A stretch of 64,000 nt of DNA, taken from the NCBI GenBank assembly GCA_019873645.1, contig JAIOAX010000012.1, positions 1 to 64,000 on the forward strand, written 5' to 3'. Below are positions 16,506 to 25,030 of this stretch, in pieces. Source of the stretch: Chloroflexota bacterium. GTDB lineage: Bacteria; Chloroflexota; Anaerolineae; B4-G1; SLSP01. The position numbers were made by a program, and so were the translations under genes. Position 1 is the first letter of the stretch. Each line of letters opens with the position of its first letter. The notes under the pieces were generated by a model. That model was not told the origin of the DNA. It saw only the letters and a list, made by a program, of their open reading frames with translations, and did not search any database.

Positions 16506-18433
16506 AGCGGCTCGAACCCTGGGAACGTTGGGGCGTGGTGGCCATGCTCCTGCTGGCGTGGGGACTGCGCTGGATCGCGCTATTGGATGTGCCTCCCGGC
16601 TGGCGCGACGACGATCTCATCGAGCTGTACACCTTCTCATGGAAAATCCTGGAAAGCGGGCCGCAGCTTTATTTTGCCGGGGCGTCGGGTCACGAACCGC
16701 TCTACCATACTCTCCGCGCGCCGCTGCTGGCCGTCGCCGGACTGAATCAGGCGTCGGCGCGCTGGCAGGCCGCCGTGTTCGGCACGCTGGCGGTGTTGTT
16801 GACATGGGCGGTGGGGCGGCGGCTCTTCACCCGCGAGGTGGGCCTGCTTTCAGGGACGCTGGTGGCCGTTTCGTTCTGGGCGCTCATGTACAGCCGTGTC
16901 GCCATCCGTCACATGGGCGCGCTGCCGTGGATGTTGCTGGCGATCTACAGCGCATGGCGCGTGTTGCACGATGCACGTCTGTCCCATGCCGCCGTATGGG
17001 GAATCGCTATCGGCGCGGCGGGCGCGCTGTACACTTACTACGCCGGACGGCTTATTCCGGTGTTGCTGGTCGTCGCGCTGCCTTTCGCCGATGGACAAAA
17101 AGGCCGCTGGAAGCCATACCTGGCGGCGCTGGCGGTCGGGGTGCTGCTGGCCGCACCGATGTTTTGGGCAGCGGCGCATATTCCCGGCGCGGATGCGCGC
17201 GTGGGTGAACTCGCCGTGCCGTTGCGCGAGTTGCGCGCGGGCAACTGGAAACCGCTCTTGCAGACCACGTGGACGACGTTGGGCATGGCACACGCCAAAG
17301 GCGATCCCGAATGGCTCTACAACATCTCCGAGCGTCCGGTGTTCAGCCTTGCCGGTGCGGCGTTCTTCTACCTGGGCATCCTGACACGGCTCGGACATCT
17401 CAAGCAGGCAAACGCGCGCCTGCTTCTCCTGTGGCTTGGTGTGGGCATTGCACCCGCGTTCATCAGCCTGCCGCCGTCGAGCTATGGACACACCATCCTG
17501 GCGCTGCCGGCCGTCTACACCCTGCTGGCGATGCCGATGAAGGCCGCCGCGCGGCGTTGGCGTTGGACGACGGCGCCGCTGTGGGTGTTGACGCTGGCGC
17601 TGGTGGCCGGGCGTGATCTGCCGGACTATTTTGTGAACTGGCCGCAGGCTTCAATGGTGCGCTTCCTCTACCGCGCCGACTACCGCGCGCTGGTGCAGTA
17701 CCTCGATGCCCACCCGGAGATCGGCGAGGTCGCCGTGGGGAGTTTCCTGTACGGCCCGTGGGACAAGGTTGCCGTAGCAACCGACATGCAGCGGCAAGAT
17801 GTGGCGCTGCGCTATGTCAACCCCGAGCGGGCGCTGGTCGGCGGGGCGCGGCCGATGCGCTTTTATGTGCAAGACGAAAACAAACGCGCGCCGCAATTCC
17901 AGGCGCTCCTCGACGTTGCGCCGCGCATCGAAGCGCCGACCGGAATGCAAGGGCTGCTGCTGACGCTACCGGAACCGCCGGCCGACGCGCTCACCGCAGA
18001 CGTGAAAGGGCAACGGCTGGCCGAGCAACCTTTCGCCAACACCCTGACCCTGCAAGCTGTGACGTGGGAGAATGCCACAACTTTGCTGACATGGTGGATG
18101 GTAGTAGGTGATCTGCCGCTGCCGCCTTTTGAACTGATCCCCAATCCACCGCCGCCGGGGGTTTACAACGGCCCACGGTTGAGCGTTTTCACGCACCTCA
18201 TCGCCGCCGAAGGCACAATGGTCGCGGGCGACGACGGCCTGTGGGTGGATCCCTATTCGCTGCGCGTGGGCGACCGTATTCTACAGGTGCATCGGTTCAC
18301 CTTGCCAGAAGGCGCACCCGGCGGCCCGTACACGCTTGACATCGGGCTGTACGATCCGCTGACGGGCGAACGGTGGCAGTTGCCGGATGGAGCGGATAGA
18401 CTCACGGTTTATGGGGTGGGGAGTAGGGAATAG
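16502..18433 (+). CDS. ArnT-like (GT39/GT-C) membrane glycosyltransferase
   Basis: A 643-residue paralogue of the preceding protein: the same first-loop acidic motif (PPGWRDDDLIELY), then repeated hydrophobic segments and a soluble C-terminal beta-rich domain (VFTHLIAAEGTMVAGDDG matches LFTHLLNAEGDIVTQVD in the first copy). ATG 16502 overlaps the upstream stop (ATGA), giving translational coupling, although the frame is open further upstream. The two probably work on the same lipid-linked sugar pathway or form a pair. Substrate unknown. Confidence 0.85.
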   Translation: MKRLEPWERWGVVAMLLLAWGLRWIALLDVPPGWRDDDLIELYTFSWKILESGPQLYFAGASGHEPLYHTLRAPLLAVAGLNQASARWQAAVFGTLAVLLTWAVGRRLFTREVGLLSGTLVAVSFWALMYSRVAIRHMGALPWMLLAIYSAWRVLHDARLSHAAVWGIAIGAAGALYTYYAGRLIPVLLVVALPFADGQKGRWKPYLAALAVGVLLAAPMFWAAAHIPGADARVGELAVPLRELRAGNWKPLLQTTWTTLGMAHAKGDPEWLYNISERPVFSLAGAAFFYLGILTRLGHLKQANARLLLLWLGVGIAPAFISLPPSSYGHTILALPAVYTLLAMPMKAAARRWRWTTAPLWVLTLALVAGRDLPDYFVNWPQASMVRFLYRADYRALVQYLDAHPEIGEVAVGSFLYGPWDKVAVATDMQRQDVALRYVNPERALVGGARPMRFYVQDENKRAPQFQALLDVAPRIEAPTGMQGLLLTLPEPPADALTADVKGQRLAEQPFANTLTLQAVTWENATTLLTWWMVVGDLPLPPFELIPNPPPPGVYNGPRLSVFTHLIAAEGTMVAGDDGLWVDPYSLRVGDRILQVHRFTLPEGAPGGPYTLDIGLYDPLTGERWQLPDGADRLTVYGVGSRE

Positions 18434-18535
18434 GAAGTAGGGGGTAGAGAGCAGGGAGTATGGAAAATACAGGGAAGGGGGAATACCTCGTCCATCCCAA
18501 TCCTGATTACTGATTACCGATTACCCATTACCATA
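18424..18535. repeat. GGGAGTAGG- and GATTACC-type dispersed repeats
   Basis: GGGAGTAGGGAATAGGAAGT-like steps are followed by GATTACTGATTACCGATTACC, the same step that forms part of the cassette inside the upstream glycosyltransferase gene. Confidence 0.75.
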
Positions 18536-18546
18536 AGGAGGCCATA

Positions 18547-19113
18547 ATGACACAAAAAGTTCTGGTTCCGATTGCGAACGGTACCGAGGAGATTGAAGCG
18601 GTATGTATCATTGACACGCTGCGGCGCGCCGGGGCCGAGGTGACGGTCGCCTCGGTAGAAGCGACGCTCCAGGTGACGGCCTCGCGGGGCACAAAACTGG
18701 TCGCTGATGCGTTCATCGGCGATTGCGCTACAGCGGGCTACGACTGCATTGCCATCCCCGGTGGCATGCCCGGCGCGGAGCATCTGCGCGATTGCGAAGT
18801 ATTGACGGCGCTCCTGAAACAGCAACGCGAAGCCGGGCGGCTGTACAGCGCGATCTGCGCCGCGCCGGTGGTCGTGCTGCAACATCACGGCCTGCTGGCG
18901 GGACGTGTCGCCACCTGCCACCCCAGCTTTGCCGCACAACTCGAAAATCCGGTCAAAGTAGCGGAACGGGTGGTTGTGGATGGGAACTGCATCACCAGCC
19001 GCGGCCCGGGGACGGCCATCGAGTTCGCGCTGGCGCTGGTTGAGGCGTTATACGGCACAGCCAAAGCGCGCGAGATCGGCAAGGCAATGCTGGTGAGAGG
19101 GTCAACGGATTGA
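18547..19113 (+). CDS. DJ-1/PfpI family protein (YajL/ThiJ-like)
   Basis: A 188-residue class-I glutamine-amidotransferase-fold protein. The nucleophile elbow Cys is in AICAAPVVVLQHHGLL near residue 104, with the conserved Glu in NGTEEIEAV near residue 15. The family includes YajL/DJ-1 proteins, associated with glyoxal and oxidative-damage defence; the enzymatic role here is not certain. AAGGAGG precedes ATG 18547. It ends before a hairpin shared with the convergent signalling cluster. Confidence 0.9.
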   Translation: MTQKVLVPIANGTEEIEAVCIIDTLRRAGAEVTVASVEATLQVTASRGTKLVADAFIGDCATAGYDCIAIPGGMPGAEHLRDCEVLTALLKQQREAGRLYSAICAAPVVVLQHHGLLAGRVATCHPSFAAQLENPVKVAERVVVDGNCITSRGPGTAIEFALALVEALYGTAKAREIGKAMLVRGSTD

Positions 19114-19136
19114 ACGGATGAAACGGATTCAATAAT
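19098..19136. repeat. AACGGATTGAACGGATG-type dispersed repeat
   Basis: Two to three steps of AACGGAT(T/G)-AA occur immediately after (and overlapping) the DJ-1 stop. The reverse complement (ATCCGTT-type) recurs at 30048-30080, 43920-43975 and 55856-55884. Confidence 0.6.
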
Positions 19137-19164
19137 GCGCGCTCAGCCGTTGAGCTGAGCGCGC
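19137..19164. terminator. Hairpin between convergent genes
   Basis: GCGCGCTCAGC (19137-19147) pairs with GCTGAGCGCGC (19154-19164) across a 6-base loop. It has no clear T-run, but the stem is strong and lies between convergent transcription units. Confidence 0.55.
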
Positions 19165-19192
19165 GTGTCAAGAATGTCGAGATACTCAATAG

Positions 19193-20263
19193 CTAGGCTG
19201 GTTCCCACAGGTTGGCAAATTGGTTCTCCAGGGCGGAGAGCAGCTCCGGATCCAATGCCCCGCTTTTGAGAAGTTCATCGAAGGAAAAGAGTTGAGTGGA
19301 TGCGGGGGTCTCTTCCGCCACAGCCGGAGCCGAGGGGGCAGGCGCGGCCTCTTGAGCCACCTGCGGCTCAACAGCGGCAACCACGGGCGCAGTCTGTGGG
19401 GCGACCTGCGGCTCAACGGCAGCAACCGCAGGTGCGGTCATCTTGACAACAGGTACGGCAGGGATCAGCGCAGCTTCGACCAGCGGACGGAGCTTTGCCA
19501 GCGTTTCTTTCGTATAGAACAACACAGCGCCCAAGCGAATGTCCTGGGTGAAGATCACCAGCAGGTAAATGCCGGGGACTACCTGGCCGGAGTAAATGCT
19601 GTACTGCGCCCCCTCGTGGAAATTCAGTTTGAACGCCTCTTCCTCACCGATCAATGAGGCGATGCCGGCCGTCGCGGCGAAATCTCCCGCCACCAAAGCA
19701 CCCAGCGCCGAAATGTTGATGTCTTCCACAACCCCTTTCGCAGTGATGACCGAGCCATTTCCGGCAATCAATAGAACACTGCGGGCGTTGATTTCCGCAC
19801 GCAGGTTCACCAACAACTGCTCAATGGCGTCGAGCGTCTCGGCGTTCAATTGCAAACCCAATCCCTCCTGCACACCGGGGGGCAGGCTTTGACGATGACG
19901 GGACACCTCGCGGGCGACGATGTTAAAAAGTTCATCCGGCTTGTAAGGTTTGGTCAGGAAATCGCTTGCCCCGCCGCGCAACGCCTCTACAACGACATTC
20001 ATTGAGCCATGCGCGGTCAGCATGATCACCGGCGTCTGCGGCGAACGGCTCTTGATCTCGCGCAGCAACGTCAAGCCATCTTGCCCGGGCATTTGCAGAT
20101 CGGTGATCACCAGATCAAAGAAACGCCGGGGCAGGAGGTTCTGGGCCACTTCAGCATTTTCGGCCTCTTCGACCTCGTACCCCTGCTGGCTCAACATTCG
20201 CTGCAAGCCTTTGCGAATGAGTAGGTCATCGTCAACGACTAAAATAGTTCCCTTCGATTTCAT
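19193..20263 (-). CDS. Response regulator with C-terminal roadblock/LC7 domain
   Basis: A 356-residue protein. Residues 1-125 are a canonical receiver (ILVVDDD, phosphoacceptor Asp in VITDLQMPG, Thr in MLTAHG, Lys in LTKPYKP). Residues about 140-260 are a roadblock/LC7-like domain (LDAIEQLLVNLRAEI, VLLIAGNGSVI, ISALGALVAGDFAAT). A Pro/Ala/Val linker containing a repeated VAAVEPQVA and an acidic C-terminal helix follow. Roadblock proteins are partners or GAP-like regulators of MglA-type GTPases, so phosphorylation here could control the GTPase encoded upstream in the cluster. Start ATG 20263 has AAAGGT upstream. Confidence 0.85.
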   Translation of the reverse strand: MKSKGTILVVDDDLLIRKGLQRMLSQQGYEVEEAENAEVAQNLLPRRFFDLVITDLQMPGQDGLTLLREIKSRSPQTPVIMLTAHGSMNVVVEALRGGASDFLTKPYKPDELFNIVAREVSRHRQSLPPGVQEGLGLQLNAETLDAIEQLLVNLRAEINARSVLLIAGNGSVITAKGVVEDINISALGALVAGDFAATAGIASLIGEEEAFKLNFHEGAQYSIYSGQVVPGIYLLVIFTQDIRLGAVLFYTKETLAKLRPLVEAALIPAVPVVKMTAPAVAAVEPQVAPQTAPVVAAVEPQVAQEAAPAPSAPAVAEETPASTQLFSFDELLKSGALDPELLSALENQFANLWEPA

Positions 20264-20311
20264 CCCGTACCTTTACCGTGTCTGTATAGAAGTTACGCAC
20301 TGCGCCATTTT

Positions 20312-20387
20312 CTGACAGGGATTAACAGGATTTTCAGGATTGAAGAAGACTTTGCAGGAGCTTTTTCATCCTGTCAATCCTGTCCAA
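20312..20387. repeat. ACAGGATT-type dispersed inverted repeat
   Basis: GACAGGGATTAACAGGATTT is followed by complementary ATCCTGTCAATCCTGTC, so the element can fold. This type of intergenic repeat recurs in many environmental bacterial genomes. It separates the ODP-like gene from the REC-roadblock gene. Confidence 0.75.
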
Positions 20388-20422
20388 AGAAACGTACTGC
20401 ATAACCACTGTTCGTGGACGGG

Positions 20423-21178
20423 CTAAGCCGGCGCTGTATAGCTGCGCTCCATCAAATCCAGCCCGCAAGCCAGCGACTCGACCCACGCGATAAAACGGAC
20501 CACATTGTCTTTGCCGATGATCATCGCGCCATGCTGGGGGGCAATGATCTCAATATCGAGGGGTTTCACCATCGCGGCCCACAGTTTGAGTACCTTGTTT
20601 GTCGGGATATAGCGGCGATGAAAGCCCTCCATATACTGGATATGATCGTCGAAATTGGTGACGGTCACGTAGGTTTGCCCCAGCGAAGCACCGAGGTCGC
20701 CGGAATAGAGGATTTTGGACATCGGATCGTAGACCTGGAAATTGCCGGCCGAGTGCATAAAGTGCGCCGGTAGCAATAACAACTGACACCCCATCAAATC
20801 CACCGTGCGGCCCCGGTCGGGGATCGCCTGAATCCGGTCCACCAGGAAATCATCCACGCCGAAGTGGGTGATGAAGCGCAGCCACAACTGCGACAGCAGC
20901 GCCTGTGCATCTGTGACCATCAGCCAACCGTTAGCAGCAGCCACAATATCCGGATCCTGATGGGAAAAGAGAATGTAATCCAGCGCGTTGGGTGAAATCC
21001 AGGAGGATAATTCTTCCAACACATACGAATAGACTTTGTGCCCACCGGGATCGAGCAACATACCGTGCCCTTTGTGAATAATCAAATGTTGATTGGCCTG
21101 AACCATCTTTCCCGAGGTGTAATCTTCCAACAGGACGTTTTTATGTTCTGCATTTTCAAAAAGCACTTGTGACGGCAT
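20423..21178 (-). CDS. ODP-like oxygen-binding diiron protein (MBL fold, flavodiiron-related, no flavodoxin domain)
   Basis: A 251-residue metallo-beta-lactamase-fold protein like the diiron half of flavodiiron proteins. Metal-ligand motifs are FSHQDPDI, LPAHFMHSAGNFQVYDP, ILYSGDLGAS and IIAPQHGAMI. No flavodoxin or rubredoxin domain follows, so it probably binds O2 or NO as a sensor, as in the ODP family linked to chemotaxis, rather than reducing it. The frame is open five codons upstream, but GAGGAGG before ATG 21178 fixes the start. It sits in the GTPase/roadblock signalling cluster beside a protoglobin. Confidence 0.82.
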   Translation of the reverse strand: MPSQVLFENAEHKNVLLEDYTSGKMVQANQHLIIHKGHGMLLDPGGHKVYSYVLEELSSWISPNALDYILFSHQDPDIVAAANGWLMVTDAQALLSQLWLRFITHFGVDDFLVDRIQAIPDRGRTVDLMGCQLLLLPAHFMHSAGNFQVYDPMSKILYSGDLGASLGQTYVTVTNFDDHIQYMEGFHRRYIPTNKVLKLWAAMVKPLDIEIIAPQHGAMIIGKDNVVRFIAWVESLACGLDLMERSYTAPA

Positions 21179-21278
21179 GATCTGCCTCCTCAAAAACAGT
21201 CAGATAGTCACGAGTCGGGTAGTCGGATACCTGGCTCGATAAGGCAACAATCAGCAAAGCGTGCTACACGATGCAGAT

Positions 21279-21824
21279 TCAGCCGGCCATCAGGGTTTCA
21301 AACAGGGCTTTGCTGAAGCCGGTGACCTCCAGGAATTGTTGGACGCGATGGTCATCATAGGATTGCAGCATGACGTTCAAGTCTACGTCCATAATACGGT
21401 TCAAAGCCGTCATGCGCTCAACCTTTTGAGGGTCGTTGGCATACTCGGCCTCGACGATCATTTTTGCGGCTACGGCGCGACAGAACGCCATCGCCGCGAC
21501 AACATAACGGGGTTCCAGGCCGACTTCGACATGCCGGAAACCGATGCGATAACGCCGCTCGAAGTAAGACTCGTCGTATTTGCCGTCGGCCAGGCCGATC
21601 AGCCATCTGTTAAGATGCCCTTTGAGTCTTTCGATACGCCCGGGCTCAGCATGCAACAGTTTATGCAAGTGTTCAAACTTCTCCAAATGTGCATAGAAAG
21701 CCTCAACTACGTCCGAGGCGTGCTTTTCCAATGCCGGCTTCATCTCTGCTAATAGCCGACAATCAGCCTCCGTCAACTGCCCTACTTGTTTGATCTCATC
21801 CATCAAATGGGGGTCCATCTTCAA
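21279..21824 (-). CDS. Protoglobin-type globin-sensor domain protein
   Basis: A 181-residue single-domain globin of the globin-coupled-sensor/protoglobin group. The helical sequence matches the family (ADCRLLAEMKPALEKHASDVVEAFY near the start). RIGFRHVEVGLEPRYVVAAM around residue 95 carries the likely proximal haem-ligand His. No output domain (methyl-accepting, GGDEF or kinase) is attached, so signalling must pass to another protein. It lies 4 bases after the DUF4388-roadblock gene. Ligand is probably O2, NO or CO. Confidence 0.85.
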   Translation of the reverse strand: MKMDPHLMDEIKQVGQLTEADCRLLAEMKPALEKHASDVVEAFYAHLEKFEHLHKLLHAEPGRIERLKGHLNRWLIGLADGKYDESYFERRYRIGFRHVEVGLEPRYVVAAMAFCRAVAAKMIVEAEYANDPQKVERMTALNRIMDVDLNVMLQSYDDHRVQQFLEVTGFSKALFETLMAG

Positions 21825-21828
21825 CCTC

Positions 21829-22551
21829 CTAACCTAGCTCAGCAGCGACAGCGGCAGCGCACTCCCGAATTTCCAGGAATACCATGCCCAGGTTCACATT
21901 CTGGCCGGTCAATCCCACCAGTACAGCATTCGGCCCGGCTTGGGTAATGATGATATTGCCTTCTGTCCCCTGAACCGTCGTCTGCTGCAATTCACCGCGC
22001 TTGAGCTGCCCCACCGAACGCCCCGATAGGCTCAGGATCGCCGCCGCCACCGCACCGACGCGCGCCTGATCCACGGCCGAGGGCAAGTCCGCCGCCATAA
22101 TCAAACCATCCATGCTGACAATCGCGACGCCGCTGATGTCGCCAGAAGTGTCAATCAGATTCCGAAGGATCTTCGCCAACCGGTCTCGACGTGTTTCTCC
22201 TGCCATTGCTCCTTGCTCCTTTGCTTGTGTAGATAAATTACGTTGCTCATCCAGACGCCGCATCCCTTCCATGATTAGCGCCGACCACGGCAAATTGATG
22301 GTCCGCGCGGGGGCTTCCTGTCCCTGCTCTACCTCAAAGGTTCCGGTTTCCCAACTTAACAGTGTGTAAACGGCTTCAGCGCCGTTCACGGCACCAAACT
22401 CGGCATGTACCAGTTCGCCATCGGCAAAATAGACAGTGATCACCTCCCCGGTCTCACGCTGCGCCGTCAAACGGGCGCGCGTTCCAGATTGACAATGCAA
22501 CTGAATTAAATCTGCGATACTTAAATCGGCCAAACTTCCTTTCAGCGCCAT
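21829..22551 (-). CDS. DUF4388 (PATAN-like) plus roadblock/LC7 domain protein
   Basis: A 240-residue two-domain protein. Residues 1-100 match DUF4388 (MALKGSLADLSIADLIQLHC, YFADGELVHAEFG, LLSWETGTFEVEQG), a domain common in gliding and polarity proteins. Residues 125-240 form a roadblock/LC7 domain (RLAKILRNLIDTSGDISGVA, VSMDGLIMAADLP). It follows the free roadblock gene by 12 bases and precedes the protoglobin gene by 4, so it is part of one operon. It probably bridges the GTPase to other effectors. Confidence 0.88.
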   Translation of the reverse strand: MALKGSLADLSIADLIQLHCQSGTRARLTAQRETGEVITVYFADGELVHAEFGAVNGAEAVYTLLSWETGTFEVEQGQEAPARTINLPWSALIMEGMRRLDEQRNLSTQAKEQGAMAGETRRDRLAKILRNLIDTSGDISGVAIVSMDGLIMAADLPSAVDQARVGAVAAAILSLSGRSVGQLKRGELQQTTVQGTEGNIIITQAGPNAVLVGLTGQNVNLGMVFLEIRECAAAVAAELG

Positions 22552-22563
22552 AATGCCTCACTT

Positions 22564-22932
22564 TCAGCCCGAAAAATTCCAGGCCTGTTTGATTTTCTGG
22601 ATCGCCTGCGCCGTAGCCTGCCAATAGACATGCTGCGGACGGATGAACAGCGCCAGTACCAGCTCTTGCTCGCCGGCCTGAAAACGCCGACACAATACCC
22701 CGCGTTGCGCATCGTTGGAGAGCAGCATAATCTCGTTCATCGCGCCCCACCCCAGGCGGTTGCTGATGCCGGCCGCCGAACGCAACATATCGGCCACAAC
22801 CGCTGCCAGGGCTTCCGCCTCCTGGCGGTTCTCAGAGGTCGCCAGCGGCAGGCCGGATACATTCGTCAAGACGACCGTGCCGAAGCCCTCCTGCCGACTG
22901 AGATCCTCGATAATCTGTTGTATGGCTTTCAT
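22564..22932 (-). CDS. Roadblock/LC7 (MglB-like) protein
   Basis: A 122-residue single roadblock domain (IIEDLSRQEGFGTVVLTNVS, EALAAVVADMLRSAAGISNR). Its ATG overlaps the stop of the MglA-type GTPase gene as ATGA, the usual arrangement for a GTPase and its GAP-like partner. By analogy with MglB it may stimulate GTP hydrolysis and localise the GTPase, but residues cannot prove GAP activity. Confidence 0.88.
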   Translation of the reverse strand: MKAIQQIIEDLSRQEGFGTVVLTNVSGLPLATSENRQEAEALAAVVADMLRSAAGISNRLGWGAMNEIMLLSNDAQRGVLCRRFQAGEQELVLALFIRPQHVYWQATAQAIQKIKQAWNFSG

Positions 22933-23540
22933 CCAGACACTCCTTGCGGTTGCGTTTTGAGAGCATTTTGTACATACAGCAAAAGATAGCGCATTGCGGC
23001 TTGTAGTGTCTCCGGGACGCCGATGCCTTTGACAGCCACGGCTTCAAAACAAGGTAGCTTGCCAGCTCCCAGGGCGGCTTGCAGGTCGGCGACCGGCAGA
23101 GCGTCCGGCAGATCGCGCTTGTTAAACTGCACAATCAGCGGCATTGAACCCAAAGGACGGTTCATCCGCGCAAGCTGGCGAGCCATGTCACGCCAGGAAG
23201 CCAAATTCTCGTCGAGACGCGCGGCCTGCGAGTCGGCCACGAAGACCAGTGCATCGGCGCGCCGCAGCACTGCTTCGCGCGTGGCTTCGTAGTACACCTG
23301 CCCTGGCACCGTGTAGAGGCCAAACTTGGGGCGCAACCCGGCAACCTGGCCGATTTCCACCTGCATGAAGTCAAAAAAGATGGTGCGATCCTCGTGGGTG
23401 TTGAGGGTGAAGAGTTCACTGCGGGCTGCAGCTTTCATGCGCGCGTGGATTTGTTCCAGATTGGTCGTCTTGCCGCTGAGCGCCGGCCCGTAATACACAA
23501 TGTTCAGATTGACTTCGCGGGTTTTCCAGTTGATGAACAT
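22929..23540 (-). CDS. mglA: MglA-type Ras-like small GTPase
   Basis: A 203-residue GTPase of the MglA family. P-loop is YYGPALSGKTTNLEQIHARM at about residues 16-35, switch I THEDRTIFFDF, G3 TVPGQVYYEATREAVLRRAD (MglA-like, Pro-Gly instead of Asp-x-x-Gly) and G4 NKRDLPDA. MglA proteins act as polarity switches in gliding and twitching bacteria. It sits 9 bases after a histidine kinase gene and overlaps its roadblock partner, within the gas-sensing cluster. Gene symbol is assigned by family resemblance only. Confidence 0.9.
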   Translation of the reverse strand: MFINWKTREVNLNIVYYGPALSGKTTNLEQIHARMKAAARSELFTLNTHEDRTIFFDFMQVEIGQVAGLRPKFGLYTVPGQVYYEATREAVLRRADALVFVADSQAARLDENLASWRDMARQLARMNRPLGSMPLIVQFNKRDLPDALPVADLQAALGAGKLPCFEAVAVKGIGVPETLQAAMRYLLLYVQNALKTQPQGVSG

Positions 23541-23549
23541 GATTTCAAC

Positions 23550-24713
23550 TCACATCGCCTCAGCTTGTTGAACCGCCGGCAGGCGGATGAAAAACGTGGT
23601 CCCCCGACCGGCCTGGCTTTCTGCCCAAATTTCGCCACCGTGTTCCGTCACAATGCGATAGCAAATCGCCAATCCCAGTCCTGTGCCGTGCTCGCCTTTG
23701 GTCGTGTAGAACGGTTCAAAGAGATGTTCCAGAATCTCCGGCGCGATCCCTGTTCCTGTATCTATCACCCGCACCAGGACCGTCTGCGGAGTTTCAATGG
23801 TCGCCAGAATCGTCAATTTGCCTCCGTCGGGCATTGCATCGCGCGCATTGACGATCAGGTTCATAAAGACTTCGCTCAGTTGATCCGGCGCAGCCAAAAC
23901 CGGCGGCAGACGACAATCACACTCACATGTTACATCAATTTTTCGTTTGTGCAGGTCGTGTTCGATCAGTTTGAGAATGTCATTGAGAATCATTCCCAGG
24001 GCCACCGGTTGTTTGTCCTTACGCGGTGGCCGCGCGAAGTTCTGAAGCTGCTTCACCAACTGCGCAATCACCTGCGCCTGGCGTTCAATCAATTCCAGGT
24101 CTTGCGCCATCGTGCTATCGGCAGGTATGCTCTGACGCATAAGGTACAAATAGGTCAAAATGCCGGTCAGGGGATTGTTGATATCGTGAGCCACCGAAGC
24201 GGCCAGATTGCCCAGCGCCGCGAGCTTTTCGGCATGGCGCAGCCGTGCGTGGGCTTCTTCGAGCGCACGGGTACGCTCCATGACTTTTTTTTCCAGCGTC
24301 GCGTTGAGATCGGCCAGGGCGTCTATGGATTGCTTGAGGCGCAACATCGCCCGCACCCGCAGTAATAATTCCGGATTGGAAACAGGTTTGACGAGCACTT
24401 CGTCGGCGCCGGCGTTCAGGGCGGCGGCCATGGCGTCCTGGTCTCCCTGGATGGAAAGCACAATAACGGGGACAAAAGGTACATCGCGGCGGTTGCGAAT
24501 CTCGCGGATGACCGCGTACCCGTCCATATCCGGCAAATCGGCGGCCAGCACAATTAAATCTGGGGGATGGTTATGCAACGATTCCAGCACTGCCTCCCCA
24601 CTTTCGACACGGCGCACCACATACCCTACATTCTGCAACACGGTCCGCATCTCGTAAGCAGAAGCAGCGACCGGGTCGGCGATCAAGATCTCGGAAAAAA
24701 GTAATCCCATCAT
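23550..24713 (-). CDS. Hybrid sensor histidine kinase with degenerate N-terminal receiver
   Basis: A 387-residue soluble kinase. Residues 1-130 form a receiver-like domain in which the phosphoacceptor Asp is replaced by Ala (IVLAADLPDMDG; the residue four before Pro is Ala) and the acidic pocket has one Asp only (ILIADP). A coiled-coil linker (ALADLNATLEKKVMERTRAL) follows, then HisKA with His in SVAHDINNPLTG, then HATPase_c (N-box MNLIVNARDAM; G-boxes DTGTGIAPE and GTGLGLAI). It is first in the cluster, preceded by a good promoter at 24772-24800. The REC-roadblock protein 3.3 kb downstream is the natural phosphate acceptor. Confidence 0.88.
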   Translation of the reverse strand: MMGLLFSEILIADPVAASAYEMRTVLQNVGYVVRRVESGEAVLESLHNHPPDLIVLAADLPDMDGYAVIREIRNRRDVPFVPVIVLSIQGDQDAMAAALNAGADEVLVKPVSNPELLLRVRAMLRLKQSIDALADLNATLEKKVMERTRALEEAHARLRHAEKLAALGNLAASVAHDINNPLTGILTYLYLMRQSIPADSTMAQDLELIERQAQVIAQLVKQLQNFARPPRKDKQPVALGMILNDILKLIEHDLHKRKIDVTCECDCRLPPVLAAPDQLSEVFMNLIVNARDAMPDGGKLTILATIETPQTVLVRVIDTGTGIAPEILEHLFEPFYTTKGEHGTGLGLAICYRIVTEHGGEIWAESQAGRGTTFFIRLPAVQQAEAM

Positions 24714-24771
24714 AAAAACAACCCCGGCTAACCGATTCTTAACTGTTCGTTCATCCTACTCCCTTCTAAAC

Positions 24772-24800
24772 ATTGTAATATAGAAAGACGGAATTGGCAA
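24772..24800 (-). promoter_or_regulatory. Promoter of the signalling cluster
   Basis: On the minus strand TTGCCA (24795-24800) and TACAAT (24772-24777) are separated by 17 bases, about 60 bases before the kinase ATG. Confidence 0.55.
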
Positions 24801-24915
24801 TGACTTACATCCAAGGGGTACATTTCAAGACAGGGGCAGGTTTTTTTGAGTTTTCCCCGCTCACCCCATGCCGCCGCTCTCCCCACGTGCGGGAGGAGCG
24901 AGGGGATTTCTCAAA

Positions 24916-24952
24916 AGGGGATTTTGGGCGGCTTCGCCACCCAAAATCCCCT
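24916..24952. terminator. Hairpin repeat downstream of the beta-helix gene
   Basis: AGGGGATTTTGGG (24916-24928) pairs with CCCAAAATCCCCT (24940-24952), with an inner GGC/GCC extension. It lies in a CCCC-rich dispersed repeat and may terminate the long gene upstream on the minus strand. Confidence 0.5.
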
Positions 24953-25030
24953 CTATTTGCCTCCCCGCCCCAAAGGGAACAGGAGTGCAAAAGTGCAGTG
25001 TTAGCCCTTAGCCTCATCTGCCGCGGTGTA

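Larger units (their letters stand above)
24714..25030. other. 317-base intergenic region
   Basis: It holds the histidine-kinase promoter near its left end and, from about 24863, a dispersed repeat of CCCCGCTCACCCCATGCCGC / GGGGATTTTGGG type. I see no gene in it. Confidence 0.7.
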
